From contig NZ_CP071868.1 in the NCBI RefSeq assembly GCF_017569225.1, positions 4,216,001-4,280,000 on the forward strand: a DNA stretch of 64,000 bases. The letters are read 5' to 3'. The position numbers and the translations under genes are program-made. The notes under the pieces were generated by a model. That model searched no databases and had not been told where the DNA came from. It saw only the letters and a program-made list of their open reading frames with translations. Shown piece by piece: positions 34,787 through 43,334 of this stretch (position 1 is the first letter of the stretch; each line of letters starts with the position of its first letter). Origin of the DNA: Pengzhenrongella sicca. GTDB lineage: Bacteria; Actinomycetota; Actinomycetes; Actinomycetales; Cellulomonadaceae.

Positions 34787-35485
34787 TCAAAGAAGCGTGA
34801 GCGTGCGGAGGTCTCCCTCGGGGACCTGGATCTCCTCGGGGCGCACCGCGCGACGCGGCGCGGTCTCGGCGGTCGCGGTGACCCGGTCGACCCTGTCGAG
34901 GCGAAAGGCGCGGAGCCCACCGCGCAGGCGGCACCAGCCGAGCAGGTACCAGGCGGTCGTCGATCCGACATAGCCGACGGGTTCGACGTCCCGGATCGTG
35001 GCGCGGCCCTCCCTGTCGGTGTACCGCAGCCGCAGGACTCGCCGTGCGGACACGGCGTCGGTCAGCACCGCCGGAACAGGAGGCGGGCCAGCCTCACGGC
35101 CGATGAGATGAACTCGCAACGCGAGGTCGTGCGCTGCGGATGCATCGCCGTCCTGCATCGCGGCAAGAAGCTTCCGGAGGGCGGTGCCGGCAGCGCTGTG
35201 AAACGGAGTGCCCTCGGTTCGATGGAGCGCGACGGCGACTGCGACCGCCTCGTCCGGGCTGAAGTTCACCGGCGGCAGCGTCCGGGCTCGGTCCAGGCAG
35301 TAGCCGCCGCTCCGGCCCGGCTCAGCCCAGATGGGTACCTCCGACTGCTGGAGTGCACCGATGTCTCGTTCGATCGTGCGTCGACTCACGTCGAACCGGT
35401 CCGCGAGCCAGGTCGCACTCCTCGGACGTGGCGCGACGGCGCGCAGCTCCTCCACGATCGCGTACATCCGGCCGGTCCGGTTCAT
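34787..35485 (-). CDS. HTH/WYL-domain transcriptional regulator
   Basis: YafY-type regulator of 232 residues. A DeoR-like HTH lies at residues 1-60 (MNRTGRMYAIVEEL, WLADRFDVSRRTIERDIGAL). A WYL domain follows at about 130-200, with the motif itself in TTAWYLLGWCRLRGGLRAF. WYL regulators sense ligands or nucleic acids and often control a neighbouring gene; the VOC gene 100 bases downstream is the likely target, through the palindrome between them. Confidence 0.9.
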   Translation of the reverse strand: MNRTGRMYAIVEELRAVAPRPRSATWLADRFDVSRRTIERDIGALQQSEVPIWAEPGRSGGYCLDRARTLPPVNFSPDEAVAVAVALHRTEGTPFHSAAGTALRKLLAAMQDGDASAAHDLALRVHLIGREAGPPPVPAVLTDAVSARRVLRLRYTDREGRATIRDVEPVGYVGSTTAWYLLGWCRLRGGLRAFRLDRVDRVTATAETAPRRAVRPEEIQVPEGDLRTLTLL

Positions 35486-35654
35486 CGAGTGACCCTACGG
35501 CGCGTCGGGCCGACGGAGGAAGCCGGGACGAATCGTCGTCGCCGTCGTCCCCCATCACCTGCGCAGGCGACCGACCCACCCTCGCCCACCGGCCCCCAGC
35601 ACGTAGGAGCTCGGGCGCGTCCGCTCACCGATTGAGCGAGGGCGGGCGGATGGG

Positions 35655-36800
35655 TCAGTGGCGCCCCGTGTACGGCACCGGCGCCGGGAGCTTCGCCTCG
35701 GCGCGCACGGTGACCGCGAAGCGCTCGATCGACGCGAGCGCCGCGGCGACGTCGCCGCTGGCGACCTCGAACGGCATCGAGTGGATGGTCTCGCCCGCGA
35801 CCGTGGCCGCGTCGGCAACCGTCTTGAGCGACTCGGCGTCGTCGGCCCGCAGGCCGACCTCCGTCAGCGTCGTCGGTAGCCCGACGCGTGTGGTGAACTC
35901 GATGAACTCGCGGAGGTCGCTCGTCGGTGCGCCCTCGAGCACGAGCTGCGTGATCGAGCCGATGTTGACCTTCTGCCCGTGGGCCAGACCATGCGTCCCC
36001 GGCACGGCGGTCAGTCCGTTGTGAATGGCGTGGGCCGCGGCCAGCCCGCCGGACTCGAAGCCCAGCCCCGAGAGCAGGGTGTTCGCCTCGATGACCCGGT
36101 CGACGGCTGGGGTGACCAGGTGGTCCCGCACGGCGTCGATCGCCGGCAGTGCGTTCTCCCAGAGCACGTCCCAACTGAGCTTGGCCAACGCCGTGCCGGT
36201 CACGGTCGGGAGCCCGCCGGCCATGGTGTTGGAGTTCGACCGCGACGTGGCACGCGCCTCGAGCCAGGTGGCCAGTGCGTCGCCGACGCCGGCGATGAGC
36301 AGCGAGACGGGCGCGTTGGCGACGATCTGCGAGTCCACCAGCACCAGGTCGGGATTGCGCGGGAAGAACCGGTACTCCTCGAACTCGCCGGTCTCGGTGT
36401 AGATGACGGCCAGCGCGCTCGTCGGGGCGTCGGTCGACGCGACGGTCGGGCAGTTCGCCCACCGGATCCCGGCGAGGTAGCCGGAGGCCTTGACCGCATC
36501 GATCGTGCTCCCGCCGCCGACGGCGACGGCGATGTCCGAACCGGTCTCCTTGATGATCCCCACGAGCCGGTCGACCTCCTTGGCGCTGGGGATGCCGTTG
36601 AAGTTCACCCGGTTGACCGGAAGGTCTGCCGCCTTGAGGGACGCCTCGATGTCGTGGCCCACAAGGCCCCAGACGAGGTCGTCGGCCACGATCAGAGGAG
36701 TCGATCCGAGCTGCGCCAGGAAGCTCCCGAGCTGATGGATGGCGCCCTTGCCTTGCACGTACCGGGCCGGGGAGATCACCGTTCGAACGGTCTGCACCAT
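35655..36800 (-). CDS. gldA: Glycerol dehydrogenase-like iron alcohol dehydrogenase
   Basis: Member of the GldA family (group III metal-dependent alcohol dehydrogenases), 381 residues. It shows AVAVGGGSTIDAVKASGYL (NAD site), VASTDAPTSALAVIYTETGEF, and metal ligands in GVGDALATWLEAR, AAAHAIHNG and HGLAHGQKV. It oxidises glycerol or related vicinal diols with NAD+. The ATG has AAGGAG upstream and begins 10 bases after the GAF regulator stop, so it shares that transcript. A perfect 14-bp palindrome (ACCGTTCGAACGGT, 36778-36791) lies just inside the gene. Substrate could be another diol such as 1,2-propanediol. Confidence 0.88.
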   Translation of the reverse strand: MVQTVRTVISPARYVQGKGAIHQLGSFLAQLGSTPLIVADDLVWGLVGHDIEASLKAADLPVNRVNFNGIPSAKEVDRLVGIIKETGSDIAVAVGGGSTIDAVKASGYLAGIRWANCPTVASTDAPTSALAVIYTETGEFEEYRFFPRNPDLVLVDSQIVANAPVSLLIAGVGDALATWLEARATSRSNSNTMAGGLPTVTGTALAKLSWDVLWENALPAIDAVRDHLVTPAVDRVIEANTLLSGLGFESGGLAAAHAIHNGLTAVPGTHGLAHGQKVNIGSITQLVLEGAPTSDLREFIEFTTRVGLPTTLTEVGLRADDAESLKTVADAATVAGETIHSMPFEVASGDVAAALASIERFAVTVRAEAKLPAPVPYTGRH

Positions 36801-36810
36801 GTCTTGCTCC

Positions 36811-37671
36811 TTAGGTCGGTTCTGTGTGCCGGGCCACGACGGTGTGGGGCCGGATGCCGTACCGCTTGATGCGCCGAAAGATCGTGGCGCGAGAGATTCC
36901 GAGGTCGTTCGCCGCGTCGGCCACGCTGTCCGGGTTCCGCTCCAGCGCGAGAGCGATCGCGTCACGCTCGATGACCTCGAACCGGGTGAGCCGCGGACGG
37001 CGATCCCCCGGAAGGGTGCGCCCCTGGGAGACCACGTGCGCCTCGATGTTGGCGGAGGTCTGGACGGCGACCGCGAGCAGGAGCCCGGTGCCCGACGACG
37101 ACCACGTGGTCAGGCTGATCGCGCCGATCACCGCGCCGGTGGCAAGGTCGTGGATGGGTGACCCGGCGCAGGTGTACCCCATGAGCTGCGCTGAGTAGTG
37201 CTCGTCGCCGGCGACCAGCGTGAGCCGGTCGTCGGCGAGCGCGAGACCGAAGCCGTTCGTACCCACGGCCGCCTCGGAGTAGGTGGAGCCCGGCGCGAGC
37301 GCGACCTCGTCGAGGGATCGCAGGACCGCCGGATCGCCGCACTCGCGCGACAGAACCAGGCCGGTCTCGTCGCACAGCATGACGCTGACCGGCTCGTCGG
37401 CGAGATGCGACCAGAGCGCACTGAGGACGGGGCGCGCCGCCGACATCAGCGGCGACTCGTCGTCGAACTCCCCGTCGACGGGAACCTCGAGGTGCTCGAT
37501 CTGCAGGCCCCCGGCGGCCGAACGCGCCCACGACGCGCGGATCTCCGGACGGACCGGGGAGCCAGCCCCGCCTCGGCCGAGCTCCAGCGCGAGGGACTCA
37601 CGATCGGAGGCCGCGCGGTCACGGGGCGAACCGGGTTCGCGCGCGAGGACGGGTGATCCACTCCCAGGCAT
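36811..37671 (-). CDS. GAF-domain transcriptional regulator with Fis-type HTH (AcoR/DhaR-like, no AAA+ domain)
   Basis: Regulator of 286 residues. The N-terminus (PEIRASWARSAAGGL) and a GAF domain (about 70-215, with VMLCDETGLVLSRECGDP and GTNGFGLALADDR) match AcoR/DhaR-type activators. The C-terminus is a Fis-like HTH (RDAIALALERNPDSVADAAN, then LGISRATIFRRIKRYG). The central sigma54-dependent AAA+ domain is missing, in line with actinobacteria lacking sigma54. The start has GAGGAGG upstream. It is divergent from the amidohydrolase/DUF59/alcohol dehydrogenase genes and probably controls them and gldA. Confidence 0.88.
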   Translation of the reverse strand: MPGSGSPVLAREPGSPRDRAASDRESLALELGRGGAGSPVRPEIRASWARSAAGGLQIEHLEVPVDGEFDDESPLMSAARPVLSALWSHLADEPVSVMLCDETGLVLSRECGDPAVLRSLDEVALAPGSTYSEAAVGTNGFGLALADDRLTLVAGDEHYSAQLMGYTCAGSPIHDLATGAVIGAISLTTWSSSGTGLLLAVAVQTSANIEAHVVSQGRTLPGDRRPRLTRFEVIERDAIALALERNPDSVADAANDLGISRATIFRRIKRYGIRPHTVVARHTEPT

Positions 37672-37763
37672 CGTCGCCTCCTCGTGCGGGTCGCGAACAC
37701 CGGAAGGCCGGTCCGCGCCGATCACGCTACACACGGCCCGCAGGTGTGCCTAGGCCAGTGGGG

Positions 37764-37778
37764 GTCTCACATTGAGAC
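37764..37778. promoter_or_regulatory. GTCTCA-CAT-TGAGAC operator candidate
   Basis: A perfect inverted repeat with 6-bp arms and a 3-base centre, in the divergent spacer about 90 bases from each start. TGTCTCA/TGAGACA-type inverted repeats are, as I recall, the binding sites of AcoR/AcxR/MimR-like regulators, and such a regulator is encoded next door. Confidence 0.55.
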
Positions 37779-37865
37779 GCGGTTTGGGCTGCTTTGCGAG
37801 GTCCCGCAGCAGTTCAATGGGCATTGCCCGGCAACGCCGCCGTGGCGGCCACTTGAGGAGACGGC

Positions 37866-38903
37866 ATGTATTCGAAGGATGGCGAGGACTACTTCATCGT
37901 CGATGCTCACGTGCACATGTGGGACGGCTCGGACGAGAACCAGCGCAACGTCCACGGCAAGCAGTTCATCGAGTGCTTCTACGACTACCACCGGAACCTG
38001 TCGCCCGCCGAGTACGTCTGGGAGTTCAAGAAGTACCAGAAGTACACCGAGCAGGACTTCATGACCGACCTCTTCGGCAACGGCTACGTCGACCACGCGA
38101 TCTTCAACCCCGCGGCACTCACCGACTTCTACGTGAACGGCTTCAGCCGCGACCTCGCCTGGGACATGACCCAGCGCAACCCGGGCCGGCTCACGTACAA
38201 CCACAACTGGGACGCGCGCGACGGCGAGGTCGGTCTGCGCCAGCTCGAGGAGGACGCCGCGAAGTACGACCTCAAGGGCGTGAAGATCTACACCGCCGCC
38301 TGGCACGGTGAGAGCCGCGGCTTCAAGATGAGCGACCCGTGGGCGTACAAGTACCTCGAGAAGTGCGCCGAGCTGGGCATCAAGAACATCCACATCCACA
38401 AGGGCCCGACGATCCTCCCCCTCGACCGGGACGCCTTCGACGTCGCCGACATCGACCACTGCGCGACGGACTTCCCGCACCTCAACTTCATCGTCGAGCA
38501 CGTGGGCCTGCCGCGGCTTGAGGACTTCTGCTGGATCGCGACGCAGGAGCCGAACGTCTACGGCGGGCTCGCGGTCGCCATTCCGTTCATCCACACCCGC
38601 CCGCGGTACTGGGCGCAGATCATCGGCGAGCTCCTGTACTGGCTGGGCGAGGACCGGATCCTGTTCAGCTCCGACTACGCCCTGTGGCAGCCGAAGTGGC
38701 TGATCGAGAAGTTCGTCGACTCCCAGATCCCCGAGGACATGCAGGGCGAGTACGCGCCGATCACCGTCGCGCAGAAGAAGAAGATCCTCGGCCTGAACGC
38801 CGCTCGGCTGTACCCGCACATCGAGGTCCCGGCCGCGCTGCGGCTGCCGGAGCCGGCCGGGGCCGAGACCGGCGTCGCGGTCGGGGCTGAGGTAGGGGCG
38901 TGA
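37866..38903 (+). CDS. Amidohydrolase-2 family metal hydrolase (propane-operon type)
   Basis: TIM-barrel amidohydrolase of 345 residues. Metal-site motifs: DAHVHMWDG near the N-terminus, KNIHIHKGP, NFIVEHVGLP and FSSDYALWQPKW. Close relatives sit directly behind propane/acetone monooxygenase genes (prm/mim operons) in actinobacteria; their exact reaction is not known to me. The GAGGAG ribosome-binding site is strong. The Ala/Gly/Val-rich tail after residue 320 is variable. It is first in a three-gene operon with four-base overlaps. Confidence 0.88.
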   Translation: MYSKDGEDYFIVDAHVHMWDGSDENQRNVHGKQFIECFYDYHRNLSPAEYVWEFKKYQKYTEQDFMTDLFGNGYVDHAIFNPAALTDFYVNGFSRDLAWDMTQRNPGRLTYNHNWDARDGEVGLRQLEEDAAKYDLKGVKIYTAAWHGESRGFKMSDPWAYKYLEKCAELGIKNIHIHKGPTILPLDRDAFDVADIDHCATDFPHLNFIVEHVGLPRLEDFCWIATQEPNVYGGLAVAIPFIHTRPRYWAQIIGELLYWLGEDRILFSSDYALWQPKWLIEKFVDSQIPEDMQGEYAPITVAQKKKILGLNAARLYPHIEVPAALRLPEPAGAETGVAVGAEVGA

Positions 38904-39646
38904 CAATCGCCGTCGTCACCTGGAAGGAGGTCGACGCCGCCCTGTCCACGGTGATCGACCCCGAGCTGGACGAGCCGATCACGGACCTGGGCTTCGTGAC
39001 CGAGCGAGTCGTCACCGGCGGTGACGTGCTCGTCCGGCTGCGGCTGCCCACCGCGTTCTGCTCGCCGAGCTTCGCCTACCTGATGGCCTCCGACGCCGAG
39101 GACGCCATCGCCCGCCTGCCGGGCGTCGCCAGCGTGCGGGTGCTGCTCGATGACCATCACGACTCCGACCGGATCAACGCCGGCGTCGCCGCGAGGAACG
39201 GATTCGTCGCGGCGTATCCCCGCGAGGCCGCGGGTGAGCTCGACGAGCTGCGCAAGGTCTTCCAGGTGAAGGCCCATGCGGCGTACATCGAGCGCGCCTG
39301 CACGGTGATGCTGCGCGAGTACGGCTGGGAGGTGGCGGACCTCGGCCGGCTGACCTTCGGCGACCTGCCGACCGAGGGCGTCCGGGAAGGCCTCGGAAGG
39401 CGGCGATCCGCGCTCGGGCTGGACACCTCGACGGACTCCCTCGTGATGGTGGACGCGGACGGCACCGCGTGGCCGGCGGACCGCATCGAGCTCCGCCTCC
39501 GGTTCGCGAAGGCGATCCGGATCTCTATCGACGGAAACGCCCACTTCTGCCGAGGTCTGCTCCGCACCCGGTACCCCGAGTCGGCCGCCGACCAGCGTGC
39601 CCGCGCACAAGACGCCACCCCCCACGAGAGAGTCGAGGCATCATGA
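38900..39646 (+). CDS. DUF59 / MIP18-like (iron-sulfur assembly type) protein
   Basis: Protein of 248 residues. The N-terminal ~90 residues are a DUF59 domain (VIDPELDEPITDLGFVTERV, then RLRLPTAFCSPSFAYLMASD with a conserved cysteine). The C-terminal ~150 residues, with MLREYGWEVADLGRLTFGDL, are a separate helical extension found in the versions linked to monooxygenase operons. DUF59 proteins help assemble Fe-S or di-iron centres. GTG start overlaps the amidohydrolase stop. No di-iron enzyme is encoded in the window. Confidence 0.85.
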   Translation: MTIAVVTWKEVDAALSTVIDPELDEPITDLGFVTERVVTGGDVLVRLRLPTAFCSPSFAYLMASDAEDAIARLPGVASVRVLLDDHHDSDRINAGVAARNGFVAAYPREAAGELDELRKVFQVKAHAAYIERACTVMLREYGWEVADLGRLTFGDLPTEGVREGLGRRRSALGLDTSTDSLVMVDADGTAWPADRIELRLRFAKAIRISIDGNAHFCRGLLRTRYPESAADQRARAQDATPHERVEAS

Positions 39647-40674
39647 GAGCCGTACGCGTCGTCGAGTACCACAAGAACCTCGAGCTCGTGGAGCTCCCTG
39701 AGCCGGAGATCACCGGCCCGCTCGACGTGATCGTCAGGGTCGGCGGCGCCGGGGTGTGCCGCACCGACCTGCACATCCTGGACGGCCAGTGGGCGGACAA
39801 GTCCCAGGTGGCCCTGCCCTACACGATCGGGCACGAGAACGCGGGGTGGGTGCACGCCGTCGGCTCGGCCGTGACCGGCGTCGTTCCTGGCGACAAGGTG
39901 ATCCTGCACCCGCTGCGGACGTGCGGTCAGTGCCGCGCGTGCCGGTCCGGGGACGACGTGCACTGCGTCGCGAGCGAGTTCCCCGGCATCGACACCGACG
40001 GCGGCTACGCCGAGTTTCTCAAGACCTCCGTCCGGAGCGTCATCAAGCTCGACAACTCTCTCGAGCCAGCGGACGTCGCGGCCCTCGCGGACGCCGGCCT
40101 GACCGCGTACCACGCCGTGGCGAAGGCGAACGCCCTGCTGCGGCCGGGCCAGTTCGCCGTCATGATCGGCGCTGGCGGCCTCGGCCACATCGGGGTCCAG
40201 GTGTTCAAGGCCATCAGCGGAGCCTCGCTCATCGTCGTCGACCGCAACCCGGACGCGCTGGCCCTCGCCGCCGACCTCGGCGCCGATCACACGGTGCTCG
40301 CCACGGCCGACGGCGACCACGTCGCCCAAGTCCTCGCGCTGACCGGCGACAACGGGGCCGAGGCGGTGATCGACTTCGTCGGCGAGGGTGGCGCGACTGC
40401 CGAGGGCGTGCGCATGCTGCGCCGCGCCGGCAGCTACTTCGTCGTGGGGTACGGGGAGAACATCAACATCCCCACGATCGACATCATCTCGACGGAGATC
40501 AACTTCGTCGGCAACCTCGTCGGCAGCTACAACGACCTCGCCGAGCTGATGGCGCTGGCGGCCCAGGCCAAGGTCACCCTGCACACGAGCAAGTACGCCC
40601 TGGCCGACTTCCAGTCGGCCCTGGACGACCTCGACAACGGCCGCGTCCGGGGCAGGGCGATCCTGGTTCCCTAG
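39643..40674 (+). CDS. Zinc-dependent NAD(P) alcohol dehydrogenase
   Basis: Medium-chain dehydrogenase, 343 residues. Catalytic zinc ligands Cys39 (GVCRTDLH) and His64-Glu65 (IGHENAG); structural zinc site Cys94, Cys97, Cys100, Cys108; Rossmann motif GAGGLGHIG. It oxidises short-chain alcohols to aldehydes or ketones, as in propane oxidation where 2-propanol goes to acetone. The ATG overlaps the DUF59 gene stop by four bases. Last gene of the operon. Confidence 0.93.
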   Translation: MRAVRVVEYHKNLELVELPEPEITGPLDVIVRVGGAGVCRTDLHILDGQWADKSQVALPYTIGHENAGWVHAVGSAVTGVVPGDKVILHPLRTCGQCRACRSGDDVHCVASEFPGIDTDGGYAEFLKTSVRSVIKLDNSLEPADVAALADAGLTAYHAVAKANALLRPGQFAVMIGAGGLGHIGVQVFKAISGASLIVVDRNPDALALAADLGADHTVLATADGDHVAQVLALTGDNGAEAVIDFVGEGGATAEGVRMLRRAGSYFVVGYGENINIPTIDIISTEINFVGNLVGSYNDLAELMALAAQAKVTLHTSKYALADFQSALDDLDNGRVRGRAILVP

Positions 40675-40734
40675 GTGACCGGGCGGGTCCGTGCCTCGTG
40701 CGCCACCACACCCCGGCGGGCGCGGACCTCGTGG

Positions 40735-41370
40735 TCACGCCCGGTCCGCCAGCAGCACGCCGTGCTGCCGGTCGGGCCGGGCGGGATTCGGGCGGGTGTG
40801 AGCGTGCCGGACCACGAACCCGGCGTTCTCGACGTGCTGGGTCAGCTCGTCGACCGGCCACGAGTAGGCCGTCGTGAACGCGTGCGGGAACGGCTCGAGC
40901 CGGGCGCTCGCAAAGAACCCGAGGACGAGGGTGCCGTCGTCCCGCAGGCAGCGCCGGAACTCGTCCAGGACGGCGGGCACCCGCACGGGCTCGAGATGGA
41001 TCAGCGAGTACCAGGCCAGGATCCCGGCGGCATTCTGGTCGGGCGTGCCGAGGGCGTCGAGGCGAGCCACCCGGTAGGACGCCGTCGGGAAGCGCGTCCT
41101 GGCCAGCTCGACGAACGCGGGGACGAGATCGACGCCTTCGACGTCGGCCCCGAGCTCTGTCAGCAGGTGGGTCCAGTGCCCGGGGCCGCAGCCAGCGTCG
41201 ACGAGGGGGCCACGGCAGCGCGCCGCCCACTCGGAGATGAACCGGACGTCGAGGGGATCCATCGCCGAGATGGAGCCGAGCGCCGCGGCGTACTCGGCTG
41301 CACGCTCGGAGTACGCGGCCCTGACGACGTCGTCCGCTGACGGCGCCCGCGACGGAGGTCTGTCGGCCAT
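40735..41370 (-). CDS. Class I SAM-dependent methyltransferase
   Basis: Methyltransferase of 211 residues with SAM-binding motif I GPLVDAGCGPGHWTHLL, acidic motif II (VEGVDLVPAF) and YSLIHLEP as motif IV. Substrate cannot be predicted. In-frame GTG (41373) and TTG (41388) starts are also possible; ATG at 41370 was kept. It converges on the alcohol dehydrogenase operon and stands alone. Confidence 0.85.
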   Translation of the reverse strand: MADRPPSRAPSADDVVRAAYSERAAEYAAALGSISAMDPLDVRFISEWAARCRGPLVDAGCGPGHWTHLLTELGADVEGVDLVPAFVELARTRFPTASYRVARLDALGTPDQNAAGILAWYSLIHLEPVRVPAVLDEFRRCLRDDGTLVLGFFASARLEPFPHAFTTAYSWPVDELTQHVENAGFVVRHAHTRPNPARPDRQHGVLLADRA

Positions 41371-41594
41371 CACGAGGCGGACGTCCAACTCGCGTTCGAG
41401 GGCGAGGGATCGGTCACAGAGGCTGACTGTAGGTCGTCAGGCGGCTGGTCTGGGACGCTGCCGCCCGGCGACGCCGCCATCGTTCATTCTTGAGCTGTGG
41501 TCCGGATCGGCGCCTCGCCCTCACACATTCGAACCACAACCGGATCGAGCCTGGGCGCGCCTCGTCGATCAGCGCCGCACGACGACTCAACCGG

Positions 41595-42263
41595 TCAGGG
41601 GCGGGGTAGCACGCCCAGGAGGGTCGCCGTCAGGGCCAGCTTCAAGGAGTCCCTCAGGTCCAGGTGGAAGCGGGCCAGGTCGGGCTCGGCCTCGTAGGCC
41701 GCCTGCAGGCTGGGCGGGGGCGTGCTGTAGGCCGACAGCGCGCCGGCCATGACCATGGTTTGCAGGCTGAACAGTGCCGCGTTCTCGCCCAGCTCCGGCA
41801 GGTACTCCTGGACCAGGGCGGTCATGGTTGTCAGGCGGTCCAGAGAGGCGCGCTTGTAGCGCGCGACGACCTCGACGGAGACGTTGTGCTCCAGCACACT
41901 GCCCTGGGCGCCAAAGAGGTCGCACAGCACCGCTCGCCCGGAGAGCGAACGGCTGAGGATCTCCGCCACCGCTGCCGCTCGCTCGGCCATCGGGAGCTGT
42001 TCGTCGATGCCAGCGGCGGCCAGCTCGCCCGCCAGTTCCGTGAGCCACTCCTGCACGAAGTGGTCCAGCAGTTCCAGCAGCACCGCCTCGCGAGATTCGA
42101 AGTAGCGGAGCACATTCGGCTTCGCCAGGCCCACGCGGCGACTGAGCTCGTTCAGGGTGAGCTCGGCCACGGGCATCTCGTCGAGCATCGCCGACGCCAT
42201 GTTGAGGATCGCCCGTCGGCGGATCTCCCGCTGCTCTTCGGTTCGCGCCCGCTGGAACGTCAC
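41595..42263 (-). CDS. TetR-family transcriptional regulator
   Basis: TetR regulator of 222 residues. The N-terminal HTH (RRAILNMASAMLDEMPVAEL, then TLNELSRRVGLAKPNVLRYF) is clear, and the ligand-binding domain has a conserved TetR C-terminal pattern (HFVQEWLTELAGEL). The start is GTG. It is divergent from the SDR gene, and three related repeats lie between them, so autorepression and control of the SDR gene are likely. Confidence 0.92.
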   Translation of the reverse strand: MTFQRARTEEQREIRRRAILNMASAMLDEMPVAELTLNELSRRVGLAKPNVLRYFESREAVLLELLDHFVQEWLTELAGELAAAGIDEQLPMAERAAAVAEILSRSLSGRAVLCDLFGAQGSVLEHNVSVEVVARYKRASLDRLTTMTALVQEYLPELGENAALFSLQTMVMAGALSAYSTPPPSLQAAYEAEPDLARFHLDLRDSLKLALTATLLGVLPRP

Positions 42264-42279
42264 ATTCGCCAGCCTAACT

Positions 42280-42353
42280 TAGGTACCTGCGGTACGTTGA
42301 CAACATACCGGTAGTACCTTAATGTCGTCGACACAAGATACCTTCGGTACGTT
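42280..42353. promoter_or_regulatory. Three TetR operator-like repeats between tetR and SDR genes
   Basis: TAGGTACCTGCGGTACGTTG (from 42280), an inverted relative around 42303-42321 (plus strand CATACCGGTAGTACCTTAA) and GATACCTTCGGTACGTTA (42338-42354) share AGGTAC/CGGTA/CGTT elements. The last copy reaches almost to the ribosome-binding site of the SDR gene. Repeated sites in a short divergent spacer point to cooperative repression. Confidence 0.6.
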
Positions 42354-42368
42354 AGTGGGGAGCCTGAC

Positions 42369-43304
42369 ATGAGCGAGCAGTGGACGACGGCGAGCATTCC
42401 GGACCAGCACGGGCGGGTAGCGGTGGTGACCGGGGCCAACACCGGGCTGGGGTATGAGACCGCGGCGGCGCTCGCCGAGCGCGGGGCCTCCGTGGTGCTC
42501 GCCGTCCGCAACGTCGCCAAGGGCGAGCAGGCCGCGGCCCGCATGACCGGCGACGTGACCGTGCAGGCGCTGGACCTGACGTCGCTCGACTCCGTCCGGA
42601 CCGCGGCGGCGGCGCTGAGGTCCCGGCACCACCGGATCGACCTGCTGATCAACAACGCCGGCGTGATGTACACCCCGAAGCAGACCACCCGGGACGGCTT
42701 CGAGATGCAGTTCGGCACCAACCACCTCGGCCACTTCGCGCTCACCGGGCTGCTACTGGACCTGATGCTGCCGGTGCCGGGCTCGCGCGTGGTGACGGTC
42801 AGCAGCGCCGGCCACCGCATCCGGGCCGCGATCCACTTCGATGACCTGCAGTGGGAGCGGTCGTACGGCCGGGTCGCCGCCTACGGGCAGTCCAAGCTGG
42901 CCAACCTGATGTTCGCGTATGAGCTACAGCGCCGGCTTGCCACTCACGGCACCACCATCGCGGTGGCCGCGCACCCCGGTCTTTCCAGCACCGAGCTCGC
43001 CCGCAACTCCCCCGCGGCCCTCCGGCTTCCGCTCACCTGGCTCGCGCCTCTGATCAGCCAGACGCCGGCGATGGGCGCCCTGCCGACCCTGCGCGCCGCC
43101 ACCGACCCCGCCGTGCTCGGCGGCCAGTACTACGGTCCCGGCGGACGCTTCGAGGTCACGGGCCACCCCCGGCCGGTCACCTCCAGCCCGGACTCGTACG
43201 AGGTGGCAGTCCAGCAGCGGCTGTGGTCCGTCTCCGAAGACCTCACCGGGGTCACGTTCCCCGTCGGGTCGGCGTCGGTTCAGTCGGCCCGGCGCGAGGC
43301 GTGA
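42369..43304 (+). CDS. Short-chain dehydrogenase/reductase (retinol-dehydrogenase-like)
   Basis: SDR of 311 residues: cofactor motif VVTGANTGLGYETA, DLTSLDSVR, structural LINNAGVMYTPK, active-site YGQSK with upstream Ser in VSSAGHRI. The Asn-His motif NHLGHFALTGLL and the C-terminal ALPTLRAATDPAVLGGQYYGP are typical of the retinol-dehydrogenase/WWOX-like branch. It reduces or oxidises small lipophilic carbonyl compounds; the real substrate, perhaps the inducer of the TetR partner, is unknown. Confidence 0.93.
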   Translation: MSEQWTTASIPDQHGRVAVVTGANTGLGYETAAALAERGASVVLAVRNVAKGEQAAARMTGDVTVQALDLTSLDSVRTAAAALRSRHHRIDLLINNAGVMYTPKQTTRDGFEMQFGTNHLGHFALTGLLLDLMLPVPGSRVVTVSSAGHRIRAAIHFDDLQWERSYGRVAAYGQSKLANLMFAYELQRRLATHGTTIAVAAHPGLSSTELARNSPAALRLPLTWLAPLISQTPAMGALPTLRAATDPAVLGGQYYGPGGRFEVTGHPRPVTSSPDSYEVAVQQRLWSVSEDLTGVTFPVGSASVQSARREA

Positions 43305-43334
43305 GTTCGGCGCAGCACCGGGTCGCCTCCCGGC

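Noticed and set aside
40674-40760. Possible long stem between alcohol dehydrogenase and methyltransferase genes
   Set aside because: Arms are short, interrupted and over 50 bases apart; not convincing.
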